Of a stretch of DNA of 57,842 bases, positions 26,448 to 34,969 are shown piece after piece; within the stretch, counting starts at the first letter, position 1; each line of letters starts with the position of its first letter. A program made the position numbers and the translations under genes. A model generated the notes under the pieces. The model saw nothing but the letters and a program-made list of their open reading frames with translations. It was not told the origin of the DNA and searched no databases. Source of the DNA: Polaromonas sp. (lineage in GTDB: Bacteria; Pseudomonadota; Gammaproteobacteria; Burkholderiales; Burkholderiaceae_C). The DNA is taken from the NCBI GenBank assembly GCA_013298815.1, contig JAAFJF010000014.1:1-57842 (forward strand), written 5' to 3'.

Positions 26448-26462
26448 TGTTGCAGCGCAGCA
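26448..26462. promoter_or_regulatory. Putative PhaR operator 2
   Basis: TGTTGCAGCGCAGCA, 59 bases from operator 1 and preceded by the same TTTTA, suggesting two repressor sites on one face or a loop. Confidence 0.5.
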
Positions 26463-26531
26463 ATTTAGAGACGGGTTTCTAAAAAACCCTCAATTCAAGG
26501 GTATGCCACGAGGCTGACACAATAAAGAGTT

Positions 26532-27476
26532 ATGGATGTTTACTACACAGGTCAATTTGTTTTGCCGTTGCCACAAGGGCATCGCTTCCCCATGGCCAAG
26601 TACCACATGCTGCGGGACAGGCTGGTGGCGGAATACGAGGGCATAGCGTTAAAAACGGCTTCACCAGCTAGTGACGGCATGTTGGCGTTGGCGCACACGC
26701 CTGAGTACATTCGCGAGTTGACCACGGGCAGCATCGCCGCGACGGCGATACGCGAGATTGGATTTCCGTGGAGCGAGGCCATGGTGGCGCGGGCGCGTTT
26801 GTCTGTCGGTGCAACCATAGACGCGTGCCGTTCAGCGTTTAAAAACGGCTTGGCGGCGAATATTGCGGGCGGGACGCACCACTCGTATGCGCACAAAGGC
26901 AGTGGGTTTTGTGTATTCAACGATTCTGCGGTTGCCGCGCGGCTCATGCAGGCGGAGTGGAGTCGCGATAAAGCGAACTTGCACAAACCACTGCATGTCG
27001 CCGTAATTGACTTGGACGTGCACCAAGGCAACGGCACGGCCAGCATCTTCCAAAACGACGCCAGTGTGTTCACACTATCTATGCACGGCGCAAAAAACTT
27101 CCCGTTCCGTAAAGAAGCCAGCGATTTAGACACAGAGCTGCCCGACGGCTGCCAAGACGACGCGTATTTGCATGCACTGGATCAAGCATTGGATGAGCTG
27201 GAGCGCCGATTCAAGCCAAGTTTGATCATTTACTTGGCTGGAGCGGATCCACATGAGGGCGACAGATTAGGGCGACTGAAACTTACCTACGACGGTTTAG
27301 AGGCGCGTGACAGGCGGGTGTTTGACTGGGCGTGGCAGCGTCGAATACCCTTGGCTTTTAGCATGGCAGGTGGCTATGGCAACAACATTGACGAAACCGT
27401 GCAAGTTCAAATGAACACCTACCGTGTCGCCTTAGCGTACGCTGCCAAGTGGCAAAGCTGGCACAATAAAATCTAA
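26532..27476 (+). CDS. Histone deacetylase-family hydrolase
   Basis: A 314-residue member of the zinc-dependent HDAC/acetoin-utilisation/polyamine-deacetylase superfamily. Catalytic features are visible: GGTHHSYAHKGSGFCVFND, the zinc ligands in DLDVHQGNGTASIF and in GADPHEGDRLG, and the transition-state Tyr in MAGGYGNN. The natural substrate is not known for this bacterial subgroup (acetylated lysine, polyamine or a small amide). It heads a plus-strand group with a thioesterase and a nitroreductase. Confidence 0.94.
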   Translation: MDVYYTGQFVLPLPQGHRFPMAKYHMLRDRLVAEYEGIALKTASPASDGMLALAHTPEYIRELTTGSIAATAIREIGFPWSEAMVARARLSVGATIDACRSAFKNGLAANIAGGTHHSYAHKGSGFCVFNDSAVAARLMQAEWSRDKANLHKPLHVAVIDLDVHQGNGTASIFQNDASVFTLSMHGAKNFPFRKEASDLDTELPDGCQDDAYLHALDQALDELERRFKPSLIIYLAGADPHEGDRLGRLKLTYDGLEARDRRVFDWAWQRRIPLAFSMAGGYGNNIDETVQVQMNTYRVALAYAAKWQSWHNKI

Positions 27477-27527
27477 GCAAGCTTGATGTAAAGCTTGATG
27501 TAAGCACCCAGATCAACAATCACAACC

Positions 27528-28016
27528 ATGTCCAGCACGCCAACAACGTCATCCGCAGTTCCACGCCCCGCACCAGAACCGCGTAACGCTTATTACCTCT
27601 TTAGACGCATAGACACACGCTGGGCGGATAACGACGCCTACGGCCATGTCAACAACGTTGTGTATTACGCGTGGTTTGACACGGCGGTGAATGCGTATTT
27701 GATTGAGCAGGGCGCTTTGGATATTCATGACGGCGCGACGATTGGTTTGGTGGTGGAGACGCATTGCAATTACTTCTCGCCTGTTGTCTTCCCGCAGCCT
27801 GTCGAAGTGGGCATTCGCATCGCCAGCTTGGGTGGTTCTAGCGTGCGGTATGAGCTGGGAGTGTTTACTTCGGACGTAAGTGGTAAATTTGATATTTGCG
27901 CCGCCAAAGGACATTTCATCCACGTTTATGTCGATCAACAAACGCGCCGTCCGGTGCCACTGCCTTTAAACTTAAAAACTGTTTTGAAAAAATTGGAGAG
28001 AATAAATCATGTCTGA
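27528..28016 (+). CDS. Acyl-CoA thioesterase, 4HBT hotdog family
   Basis: A 162-residue hotdog-fold thioesterase. The active-site segment [20 protein letters not shown] has the Asp and the GHVNN pattern of 4-hydroxybenzoyl-CoA thioesterase/YbgC relatives. It hydrolyses acyl-CoA esters in the cytoplasm, with the acyl chain unknown. The first 20 residues are Pro/Ser-rich and may be dispensable. It overlaps the nitroreductase start by eight bases and is therefore coupled to it. Confidence 0.92.
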   Translation: MSSTPTTSSAVPRPAPEPRNAYYLFRRIDTRWADNDAYGHVNNVVYYAWFDTAVNAYLIEQGALDIHDGATIGLVVETHCNYFSPVVFPQPVEVGIRIASLGGSSVRYELGVFTSDVSGKFDICAAKGHFIHVYVDQQTRRPVPLPLNLKTVLKKLERINHV

Positions 28017-28725
28017 AACTTTGAAAACGAACGCAACTTTGAATCCAGTAGATGCCGCGATCACCAGCCGCATGTCAGCGCGCGCATTTACACAGCAAGA
28101 GGTACCGCGCGAATTGCTCGAGAAAATCTTAGAAGTTTCTAGTCGCGCTCCTTCAGGAACGAACACCCAGCCGTGGAAAGTTTACCTACTGCAAGGCGCA
28201 AGCCGCGACAGCTTGGTTGATAAAGTCTGCGCTGCGCATGATGCCATTCGCGCCAACCCAGCTTTGGCTGCCAACTACCAAGAATCCTACGACTATTACC
28301 CTGAAAAGTGGGTGAGCCCTTTTATTGACCGCCGTCGTGAAAATGGCTGGAGTTTGTATGGTTTGCTGGATATTGGCAAAGGTGACAAAGACAAAATGCA
28401 TACCCAGCAGCAGCGCAATTTTAAGTTTTTTGACGCGCCAGTGGGGCTGATGTTCACCATCAACCGCGTCATGGGGCGCGGTAGCTTGGTGGATGCGGGC
28501 ATGCTGCTACAAAACATCATGGTGTCAGCGCGAGGACACGGCTTGCACACTTGCCCGCAGGCGGCTTGGAACGGTTTTGCCAACATTGTCATACCGCACA
28601 TTGGCGCAGCTGAGGATGAGTTGCTGGTTTGTGGCATGGCATTAGGTTATGCCGATGAGGCGGACAAAGTGAATACCTTTCATACGCCACGTGTGCCAGT
28701 GGCTGAGTTTGCTACATGGTTGTGA
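28009..28725 (+). CDS. Nitroreductase-family flavoprotein
   Basis: A 238-residue FMN-dependent nitroreductase. FMN-binding stretches are [20 protein letters not shown], then [20 protein letters not shown] at residues 45-65, and [17 protein letters not shown] near the C-terminus. It reduces nitroaromatics or quinones with NAD(P)H, and the physiological substrate is unknown. It is coupled to the thioesterase by an eight-base overlap, with GGAGAG upstream of its ATG inside that gene. Confidence 0.94.
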   Translation: MSETLKTNATLNPVDAAITSRMSARAFTQQEVPRELLEKILEVSSRAPSGTNTQPWKVYLLQGASRDSLVDKVCAAHDAIRANPALAANYQESYDYYPEKWVSPFIDRRRENGWSLYGLLDIGKGDKDKMHTQQQRNFKFFDAPVGLMFTINRVMGRGSLVDAGMLLQNIMVSARGHGLHTCPQAAWNGFANIVIPHIGAAEDELLVCGMALGYADEADKVNTFHTPRVPVAEFATWL

Positions 28726-28812
28726 CATCGGGGCAGTGATAGCGGAAACTTTCAATCTAAAAATATTTTATTTCAAGGTAACATAGGCCCAATTACATTG
28801 GAGACTCTGCCC

Positions 28813-30234
28813 TTGAAAATTGATCAATTTTTCCGTCGAATTGTTTTTTTTACCCTATTTGCAGTTTTGCCTGGTTTGGCTTTAGCTGCGGATATTGATG
28901 GCAGTAAGCTTTCAGCCGTTTGGGGTGTTCCGTTCGCTGGAGTCCTTTTATCGATCGCATTGATGCCGCTACTAGCCGCAGATTTTTGGCATCACCATTA
29001 CGGCAAAGTAACAGCAGCTTGGGCATTGGCTTTTATCGTTCCGTTCGCTGCTGTTTACGGCACCGATGTCGCTGGCAGCGGTTTTATGCACGCATTGCTG
29101 GCTGAATACATACCGTTTATTGTGCTGTTGACGGCACTTTTTACGGTTTCAGGTGGCATTTACATTCGCGGAAACCTGCACGGAAGCCCTGCGCTTAACG
29201 TCAGCATTCTCGCTATAGGTGCTGTATTGGCCAGTTTTATGGGTACAACAGGCGCATCCATGCTGTTGATTCGTCCCTTGATCCGTGCGAATGACAATAG
29301 GCAGCACAAAGCACACGTTATTGTCTTTTTTATATTTATTGTTTCCAATGCTGGCGGTTCTTTAACCCCTTTAGGTGACCCGCCGCTGTTTCTAGGTTTT
29401 TTGAAAGGCATAGACTTTTTCTGGACTGTGCGGCATATTTTTCCAGAAACTCTTTTTTTAATTGGCTCGTTACTGGCTATTTTTTATGGGTTGGACGCGT
29501 GGTTTTATCACCGCAAAGAAGAGCTTTTAGCGGCTGACCCAACACCAGACTCTAGGAACATAGGTTTTGATGGGGTGTTCAATTTTGGATTTTTAGGTGC
29601 GATTGCATCACTTGTATTGCTGAGTGGTTTTTGGAAATCGCCAGTTACCTTTAACCTCGTGGGCACGGAGCTTGGGCTTCCCGGCTTGGTGCGCGATATT
29701 GGTTTGGTAGTCATTACCCTGATGTCTTACAAGCTGACCAGCGCGAAAGTGCATGAGGATAACCAGTTTTCATGGGAGCCCATGCTTGAAGTAGCAAAGC
29801 TTTTTGCTGGTATTTTCCTCACGATTATTCCAGTCATTGCTATGCTGAAAGCGGGGCTAGATGGGCCGTTTGCCGCCGTGGTAACCGCCGTGACGCGGCC
29901 AGACGGCACGCCGAATCCTGCCGCGTACTTTTGGGCAACAGGCTTGTTGAGCTCATTTTTGGACAACGCACCCACCTACCTTGTATTTTTTAACACAGCT
30001 GGTGGCGATGCTAAATTGCTTATGACCAGTTTAGCGTCCACACTTGCTGCAATATCTGCTGGCGCTGTTTTCATGGGTGCAAATACTTACATCGGCAACG
30101 CCCCTAACTTAATGGTGAAAGCCATTGCTGAAAACCGAGGTTTGAAAATGCCTAGCTTTTTTGGCTATATGGCTTGGTCGGTTTGCATACTTGTACCGCT
30201 ATTTTTTGTAATGACTTTGATATGGTTTGTCTAA
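28813..30234 (+). CDS. Sodium:proton antiporter-like (NhaD/CitMHS-type) membrane protein
   Basis: A 473-residue inner-membrane transporter of the ion-transporter superfamily with about 12 hydrophobic segments. The best start is TTG at 28813 with GGAG ten bases upstream. An in-frame TTG at 28798 lacks such a site. The N-terminus looks like a cleavable signal (PGLALAAD). Conserved re-entrant-type segments are VSNAGGSLTPLGDPPLFLGF and SSFLDNAPTYLVFFNTAGGD, as in NhaD-like antiporters. It is probably monocistronic, with repeat copy G downstream. Confidence 0.85.
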   Translation: MKIDQFFRRIVFFTLFAVLPGLALAADIDGSKLSAVWGVPFAGVLLSIALMPLLAADFWHHHYGKVTAAWALAFIVPFAAVYGTDVAGSGFMHALLAEYIPFIVLLTALFTVSGGIYIRGNLHGSPALNVSILAIGAVLASFMGTTGASMLLIRPLIRANDNRQHKAHVIVFFIFIVSNAGGSLTPLGDPPLFLGFLKGIDFFWTVRHIFPETLFLIGSLLAIFYGLDAWFYHRKEELLAADPTPDSRNIGFDGVFNFGFLGAIASLVLLSGFWKSPVTFNLVGTELGLPGLVRDIGLVVITLMSYKLTSAKVHEDNQFSWEPMLEVAKLFAGIFLTIIPVIAMLKAGLDGPFAAVVTAVTRPDGTPNPAAYFWATGLLSSFLDNAPTYLVFFNTAGGDAKLLMTSLASTLAAISAGAVFMGANTYIGNAPNLMVKAIAENRGLKMPSFFGYMAWSVCILVPLFFVMTLIWFV

Positions 30235-30249
30235 ATTGTGGTATTTTTT

Positions 30250-30300
30250 GCTATAAATTTAATAGCTTATTAGGCAGTAAATACGCTGGACAAGCACTAA
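30250..30300 (+). repeat. Dispersed palindromic repeat, copy G
   Basis: The perfect dyad GCTATAAATTTAATAGC is followed by AGGCAGTAAATACGCTGG. It lies 16 bases after the antiporter stop and immediately upstream of the hydroxyacid dehydrogenase. Confidence 0.9.
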
Positions 30301-30323
30301 TTTAGCACTAATATTTCGATAAA

Positions 30324-31289
30324 ATGAACAAACAAAAAATACTCGTAACACGAGCAATTTTTCCAGAAACACTGGCTAAATTAGGGCGATATTTCGATGT
30401 TGAATCCAACCAAGCCGATGACATTTGGACCAAACAACAGTTGATTGACAAGTTGCAGGATAAAGTCGGAGCTTTCACATTTGGCTTAGAGCGCATCGAC
30501 GCTGAGTTGTTGGCCGCCTGCCCAACGCTCAAAATCTGCGCCAATATGACGGTGGGCTACAACAATTTTGACCTGTCAGCCATGACTGCAGCCGGCGTTA
30601 TTGGTACGAACGCGCCAGATACCTTGACAGAAACCACGGCAGATTTCGGCTTTGCGCTGTTGATGGCAACAGCGCGCCGTGTGACTGAGAGCGAGCATTT
30701 CCTGCGCGCAGGTAAGTGGAAAAGCTGGCGGTTTGACATGTTTGCGGGCAGTGATGTGCACGGCAGTACGCTTGGCATCATAGGCATGGGCAAAATTGGC
30801 CAAGCCATTGCCAAACGCGGTGCTTTTGGCTTTGGCATGAAAGTGATTTACAACAACCGCTCACGTTTAGATGTTGCAACAGAAGCCGCCTGCAAAGCCC
30901 GTTACGTCAGCAAAACCGAGCTTCTGCAGACTGCAGACCACATCATGCTCGTTGTGCCGTATTCTGCTGAATCGCACCACACCATAGGCGCCTCGGAATT
31001 GGCGCTGATGAAGCCAACCGCAAATTTGATCAACCTTGCGCGTGGTGGTATTGTGGACGATGCAGCATTGGCTGTAGCGCTCAAAAATCAGCAAATCGCC
31101 GCTGCAGGGCTGGATGTGTTTGAGGGCGAGCCCAGTGTTCACCCAGATTTACTCACCGTGCCGAATATCGTCCTCACGCCGCACATTGCTAGTAGCACTG
31201 TGCCTACGCGCATGGCGATGGCAAACAAGGCGGTGGATAATTTGGTCGGGTTTTTGCTGCATGGCAGAGCGGTTTCAGCGTTAAATTAA
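30324..31289 (+). CDS. D-isomer-specific 2-hydroxyacid dehydrogenase
   Basis: A 321-residue NAD(P)-dependent reductase of the glyoxylate/hydroxypyruvate/2-ketogluconate group. The Rossmann motif is GIIGMGKIGQAIAKRG near residue 153. The family signature is LINLARGGIVDDAALAVAL, with GLDVFEGEPSVHPDLL and the catalytic His in LTPHIASST. The catalytic Arg lies in the ARGGIVDD block. It reduces a 2-oxoacid to the D-hydroxyacid in the cytoplasm. It stands alone, between repeat copy G and rmuC. Confidence 0.93.
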   Translation: MNKQKILVTRAIFPETLAKLGRYFDVESNQADDIWTKQQLIDKLQDKVGAFTFGLERIDAELLAACPTLKICANMTVGYNNFDLSAMTAAGVIGTNAPDTLTETTADFGFALLMATARRVTESEHFLRAGKWKSWRFDMFAGSDVHGSTLGIIGMGKIGQAIAKRGAFGFGMKVIYNNRSRLDVATEAACKARYVSKTELLQTADHIMLVVPYSAESHHTIGASELALMKPTANLINLARGGIVDDAALAVALKNQQIAAAGLDVFEGEPSVHPDLLTVPNIVLTPHIASSTVPTRMAMANKAVDNLVGFLLHGRAVSALN

Positions 31290-31349
31290 TCGACAAACTA
31301 AGCTGTTTTTATATCCAGTAATTGGTAAAATAAACAGTAAAATCGACGC

Positions 31350-32750
31350 ATGGAAACTTCGAACTTAAACCCTGCTGTCGTCATCTGGCTTTTCATCGGC
31401 CTCGCCGCCATCAATATTGTCATTTTGGTGTGGTTCGCCTTGCGTCGCGGCGATAAGCATGCCACTGAAGCTACTGTGCAAAGCAAGGTAGAGCTTTTAG
31501 GTGCGGTGTCCAGTGCATCAGAGCGGCTGGAGCGTGAGCTGCGACGTGAAATCACCGAGTCTTCACGCGGCGGTAGGCAAGAGTTGACGCAAAGTTTCGG
31601 CGCGTTTCAGCAAGCCGTGGTGCTACAAAGCGGCGAAGCCTTCCGCACGCAAAACACGCAGATTGATGCGCTTACTGTCCAATCCAGCCAACAACTCGCT
31701 GCGCTGCAAAAAACATTGGCAGATACGCTGACGACGCAGTTGCAAGGTTTGTCTGAATCCAACGCCCGCCGTATGAACGAAGTACGCGACACATTGGAAA
31801 AGCAACTCATGCAGCTGCAAACCACCAATTCTGCCAAGCTTGATGAAATGCGTGCCACGGTGGATGAAAAGCTGCAAAACACCTTGCAAGCCCGCTTGGG
31901 CGAAAGCTTCAAGCAGGTGGCGGATCGCTTGGAGCAAGTTCACAAAGGCTTGGGCGAGATGCAAACGCTGGCGCAGGGCGTAGGCGATTTGAAGCATCTG
32001 CTCACCAATGTCAAAACGCGCGGTATTTTTGGTGAAGCGCAGTTGGCCGGTTTGCTGGAGCAGGTGTTCACCGTTGATCAATACGGTGCGCAAATCGCCA
32101 CCAAACCGGGCAGCAAAAACGTGGTGGACTTTGCCATCAAATTGCCTGGTCGGTCGGTTGATGGCGAACCGCTGTGGTTGCCGATTGATGCCAAGTTTCC
32201 CAATGAAGACTATGAGCGTCTCTTGGATGCGCAAGCCAATGCGGATGTGTTGGGCGCAGAAGCGGCTGGCAAGGCGTTAGAGCTGCGCATTCGCTTAGAA
32301 GCGAAATCAATCTCTGATAAATACATAGAGCCGCCCTACACCACCGATTTTGCGATTCTGTTTTTACCGACAGAAGGGCTGTACGCCGAAGTGCTGCGCC
32401 GCCCAGGGCTGATGGAATCGCTGCAACGCGAGCACCGCATCACCTTGGCGGGACCAACCACCTTGCTGGCCATGCTTAGTTCCTTGCAAATGGGTTTCAG
32501 GACTTTGGCGCTTGAAAAGCGCTCTAGTGAAGTGTGGCAGGTGCTAGGCGCCGTCAAGACGGAGTTTGGCAAGTTTGGTGATGTGCTGTCCAAAGTCAAA
32601 AATCAGGCTCAAACTGTAGTCAATACCTTGGATCAAGCCCAAACTCGAAGCAATATGATGAATCGTGCATTGAAACAAGTTGAGGCCTTGCCCGAAGAGT
32701 TGTCTAAAAATCTATTGCCTGTAAATCTAACGGACACTGACGATGGTTAA
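31350..32750 (+). CDS. rmuC: DNA recombination protein RmuC
   Basis: A 466-residue RmuC-family protein thought to limit recombination at inverted repeats. One N-terminal membrane anchor (residues 8-28, VVIWLFIGLAAINIVILVWF) is followed by a coiled coil to about residue 205 rich in Gln and Glu. Next comes the nuclease-like RmuC domain with TRGIFGEAQLAGLLEQVF, then LPIDAKFPNEDYERLL and YTTDFAILFLPTEGLYAEVL. Its stop overlaps the next gene by eight bases. Confidence 0.95.
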   Translation: METSNLNPAVVIWLFIGLAAINIVILVWFALRRGDKHATEATVQSKVELLGAVSSASERLERELRREITESSRGGRQELTQSFGAFQQAVVLQSGEAFRTQNTQIDALTVQSSQQLAALQKTLADTLTTQLQGLSESNARRMNEVRDTLEKQLMQLQTTNSAKLDEMRATVDEKLQNTLQARLGESFKQVADRLEQVHKGLGEMQTLAQGVGDLKHLLTNVKTRGIFGEAQLAGLLEQVFTVDQYGAQIATKPGSKNVVDFAIKLPGRSVDGEPLWLPIDAKFPNEDYERLLDAQANADVLGAEAAGKALELRIRLEAKSISDKYIEPPYTTDFAILFLPTEGLYAEVLRRPGLMESLQREHRITLAGPTTLLAMLSSLQMGFRTLALEKRSSEVWQVLGAVKTEFGKFGDVLSKVKNQAQTVVNTLDQAQTRSNMMNRALKQVEALPEELSKNLLPVNLTDTDDG

Positions 32751-33408
32751 ACAACTCAAACATATTTTTGTTGGGGGTTTTGTCGTCGGCAGCTTGCTGT
32801 ACGCTTTGGTCTATGTGGCGATGGTTTGGCACGCGTATCAATTCAGCAACCAAAGCAAATTCACACCACGCCATATACCGGTGATGCTGGTTTTAGGAAA
32901 CCGGACAACAACCAAAGGTGTGCCTAACGTTTGCATGACAGGGCGGGTGGATAAAGCTATGACGCTTTTGAGCGAGTATGGTGGCGATACTTTGCTAGCC
33001 TCTGGCGGCGCTGACCCTGTTGAAGAAAGCTTTGAATCACAAGTGATGGCTAGCTATGCCGCGATGCAAGGTTTTTCTGGACGAGTGATTCAAGAAAGAA
33101 AATCAACCACAACTTATGAAAATTTGGTGTATTCAACCCCGTTGTTGCTAGCCATAGGAGCAAAAACAGTCGTTATTATTTCGGAGCCGCACCATATTTG
33201 GCGCGCAAGTTTGTTGGCACATGCACAAGGCATGAGCAAGATGTTTGATTTGCACTTTGTTGCAGCACCTACAGAATGCTGGAATATGCAAGGCGTTTTG
33301 TCAACAGGTGCCCTGAAGGAGCCGCTAGCTTTGATCAAAAATTATCTTCAGGGTAATTTTAAAATTCAGCCCAATGAAGCGCTTAAGTCAATTGATAAAA
33401 AGCTTTGA
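32743..33408 (+). CDS. YdcF/SanA-like DUF218 protein
   Basis: A 221-residue protein with one N-terminal membrane segment (residues 8-28) and a DUF218 domain outside. The domain shows PVMLVLGNRTTTKG, then LLASGGADP, the segment ERKSTTTYENLVYS and VVIISEPHHIWRA, the usual order for YdcF/SanA/ElyC proteins linked to envelope maintenance. The exact reaction is unknown. It overlaps rmuC and ends tail to tail with the LOG-family gene, overlapping by 26 bases. Confidence 0.88.
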   Translation: MVKQLKHIFVGGFVVGSLLYALVYVAMVWHAYQFSNQSKFTPRHIPVMLVLGNRTTTKGVPNVCMTGRVDKAMTLLSEYGGDTLLASGGADPVEESFESQVMASYAAMQGFSGRVIQERKSTTTYENLVYSTPLLLAIGAKTVVIISEPHHIWRASLLAHAQGMSKMFDLHFVAAPTECWNMQGVLSTGALKEPLALIKNYLQGNFKIQPNEALKSIDKKL

Positions 33409-34249
33409 TCGTGTCCCAAGCTACCTGCGGATCGTCGGTGTAGGTGAATAGCGCCAAGTCTTCTTTTGAAATCGTGCCTTCTTCAATCATCACGTCAAAA
33501 TTGACCAACCGTTTCCAGTAATCCGTACCAAACAAAATAATCGGAACAGGCTTGGCTTTGCGGGTTTGCACCAAAGTCAGCACCTCAAATAACTCGTCTA
33601 AGGTTCCCATCCCACCTGGAAAAGCTACCAGTGCTTTGGCGCGCATCATGAAGTGCATTTTGCGCAGCGCAAAGTAGTGAAATTTGAAGTTCGCTGAAGG
33701 CGACACATATGGATTAGCGCTTTGCTCATGCGGCAGTGCAATGTTCAATCCCACCGTTAGCGCACCCAAATCGTGTGCCCCACGGTTGGCCGCTTCCATG
33801 ATGCCGGGGCCTCCGCCAGTGCAAATGTACAAACGATCTTTCTCAGGTTTACGCGCTCCGTAGCCTGCCACCAAACGTGCAAACTGTCTTGCTTGATCGT
33901 AATACTGCGCATTATGAAGTTTTTGTGCAGCTAGTTCAATGGCCTTCGCGTCGCCTGATTTCATAGCCGCTTGTTGAGCTTTCAAAGCATCTTCAGGCGC
34001 AGCAAAGCGTGCGCTGCCAAAAACTACAACAGTGCTTTCAATCCCCTGTGCCTGCATTTCCAGCTCAGGCTTAAGCATTTCAAGCTGCATCCGCAAGCCT
34101 CGTGTTTCGCGGCGCAATAAAAATTCTGGATCAGCAAAAGCGAGGCGGTAAGCATCCGCTTCAAGCGGGTTACCTTCGTTGGCGTGATGTTGCAGCTCGG
34201 CCCAAGCATTGGCCAGGCGGGAGTCTTTGAGATCTTGTGTGTTTTGCAT
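33383..34249 (-). CDS. LOG-family (TIGR00730) nucleotide hydrolase
   Basis: A 288-residue Rossmann-fold protein of the lysine-decarboxylase-like/LONELY GUY family. These enzymes remove ribose phosphate from cytokinin or purine nucleotides. The motifs GGGPGIMEAANRGAHD and FPGGMGTLDELFEVLTLVQ are complete. The first 80 residues are a helical extension. The 3' end overlaps the YdcF-like gene by 26 bases. A terminator separates it from efp upstream. Confidence 0.93.
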   Translation of the reverse strand: MQNTQDLKDSRLANAWAELQHHANEGNPLEADAYRLAFADPEFLLRRETRGLRMQLEMLKPELEMQAQGIESTVVVFGSARFAAPEDALKAQQAAMKSGDAKAIELAAQKLHNAQYYDQARQFARLVAGYGARKPEKDRLYICTGGGPGIMEAANRGAHDLGALTVGLNIALPHEQSANPYVSPSANFKFHYFALRKMHFMMRAKALVAFPGGMGTLDELFEVLTLVQTRKAKPVPIILFGTDYWKRLVNFDVMIEEGTISKEDLALFTYTDDPQVAWDTIKAFYQLT

Positions 34250-34276
34250 GCTGCTATTGTGCTTGAAATAGAGGCC

Positions 34277-34300
34277 AAAAAAAGGCTCCCGTAGGAGCCT
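34277..34300 (-). terminator. efp terminator
   Basis: AGGCTCC/GGAGCCT stem with a four-base loop, followed on the minus strand by a run of T. T-runs on both sides would also serve plus-strand transcripts. Confidence 0.9.
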
Positions 34301-34322
34301 TTTTTACCAGCGAATCTAAACC

Positions 34323-34883
34323 TTAAACACGCTTGCGATATTCGCCTGTACGCGTATCAATCTCAACCATATCGCCTTGTGCCACGAAAATTGGCACGCC
34401 GATTTCAAAGCCTGTCGCCAATTTGGCTGGCTTTAGCACTTTGCCTGAGGTATCGCCTTTAACGGCTGGCTCGGTCCAGTCAATCACGCGCTGCACGCTG
34501 GTTGGGACTTCAACAGAGATGGCTTTGCCTTCGTAGAACACCACTTCCAGCTCCATGCCGTCTTCGAGGTAGTTCAGTGCGTCGCCCATGTTCTCGGCTT
34601 CGACTTCGTACTGGTTGTACTCAGAGTCCATGCAAACGTACATCGGCTCTGCGAAGTAAGAGTAAGTGCACTCTTTTTTGTCCAAAACGATCTGGTCAAA
34701 CTTGTCGTCAGCGCGGAACACTTGCTCAGTGTTGAAGTTGCCGATCAAGCTTTTCAGCTTCATACGCACCGTTGCGGCACCACGGCCACCGCGAGCGTAT
34801 TCGGTTTTCAGGACAATCATAGGGTCCTTACCGTGCATAACGACGTTGCCTGCGCGGATTTCTTGAGCGATTTTCAGTGCCAT
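34323..34883 (-). CDS. efp: Elongation factor P
   Basis: EF-P, 186 residues, enters stalled ribosomes at polyproline stretches and helps peptide bond formation. Three barrel domains are recognisable. The tip loop reads [14 protein letters not shown]. Arg34 there aligns with the Arg32 that EarP rhamnosylates in Pseudomonas and Neisseria EF-P, rather than the Lys used by EpmA. EarP is encoded next to it on the same strand, 86 bases upstream, so the pair form a complete modification system. Confidence 0.98.
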   Translation of the reverse strand: MALKIAQEIRAGNVVMHGKDPMIVLKTEYARGGRGAATVRMKLKSLIGNFNTEQVFRADDKFDQIVLDKKECTYSYFAEPMYVCMDSEYNQYEVEAENMGDALNYLEDGMELEVVFYEGKAISVEVPTSVQRVIDWTEPAVKGDTSGKVLKPAKLATGFEIGVPIFVAQGDMVEIDTRTGEYRKRV

Positions 34884-34969
34884 AGTGTTGCTTCTTAATG
34901 CTTTATAAGCGTTTGGTTTGTTTGGAGTTCCCCAGTAAATATCGGGAAAGCCTATGATTTTAGCCGTTT

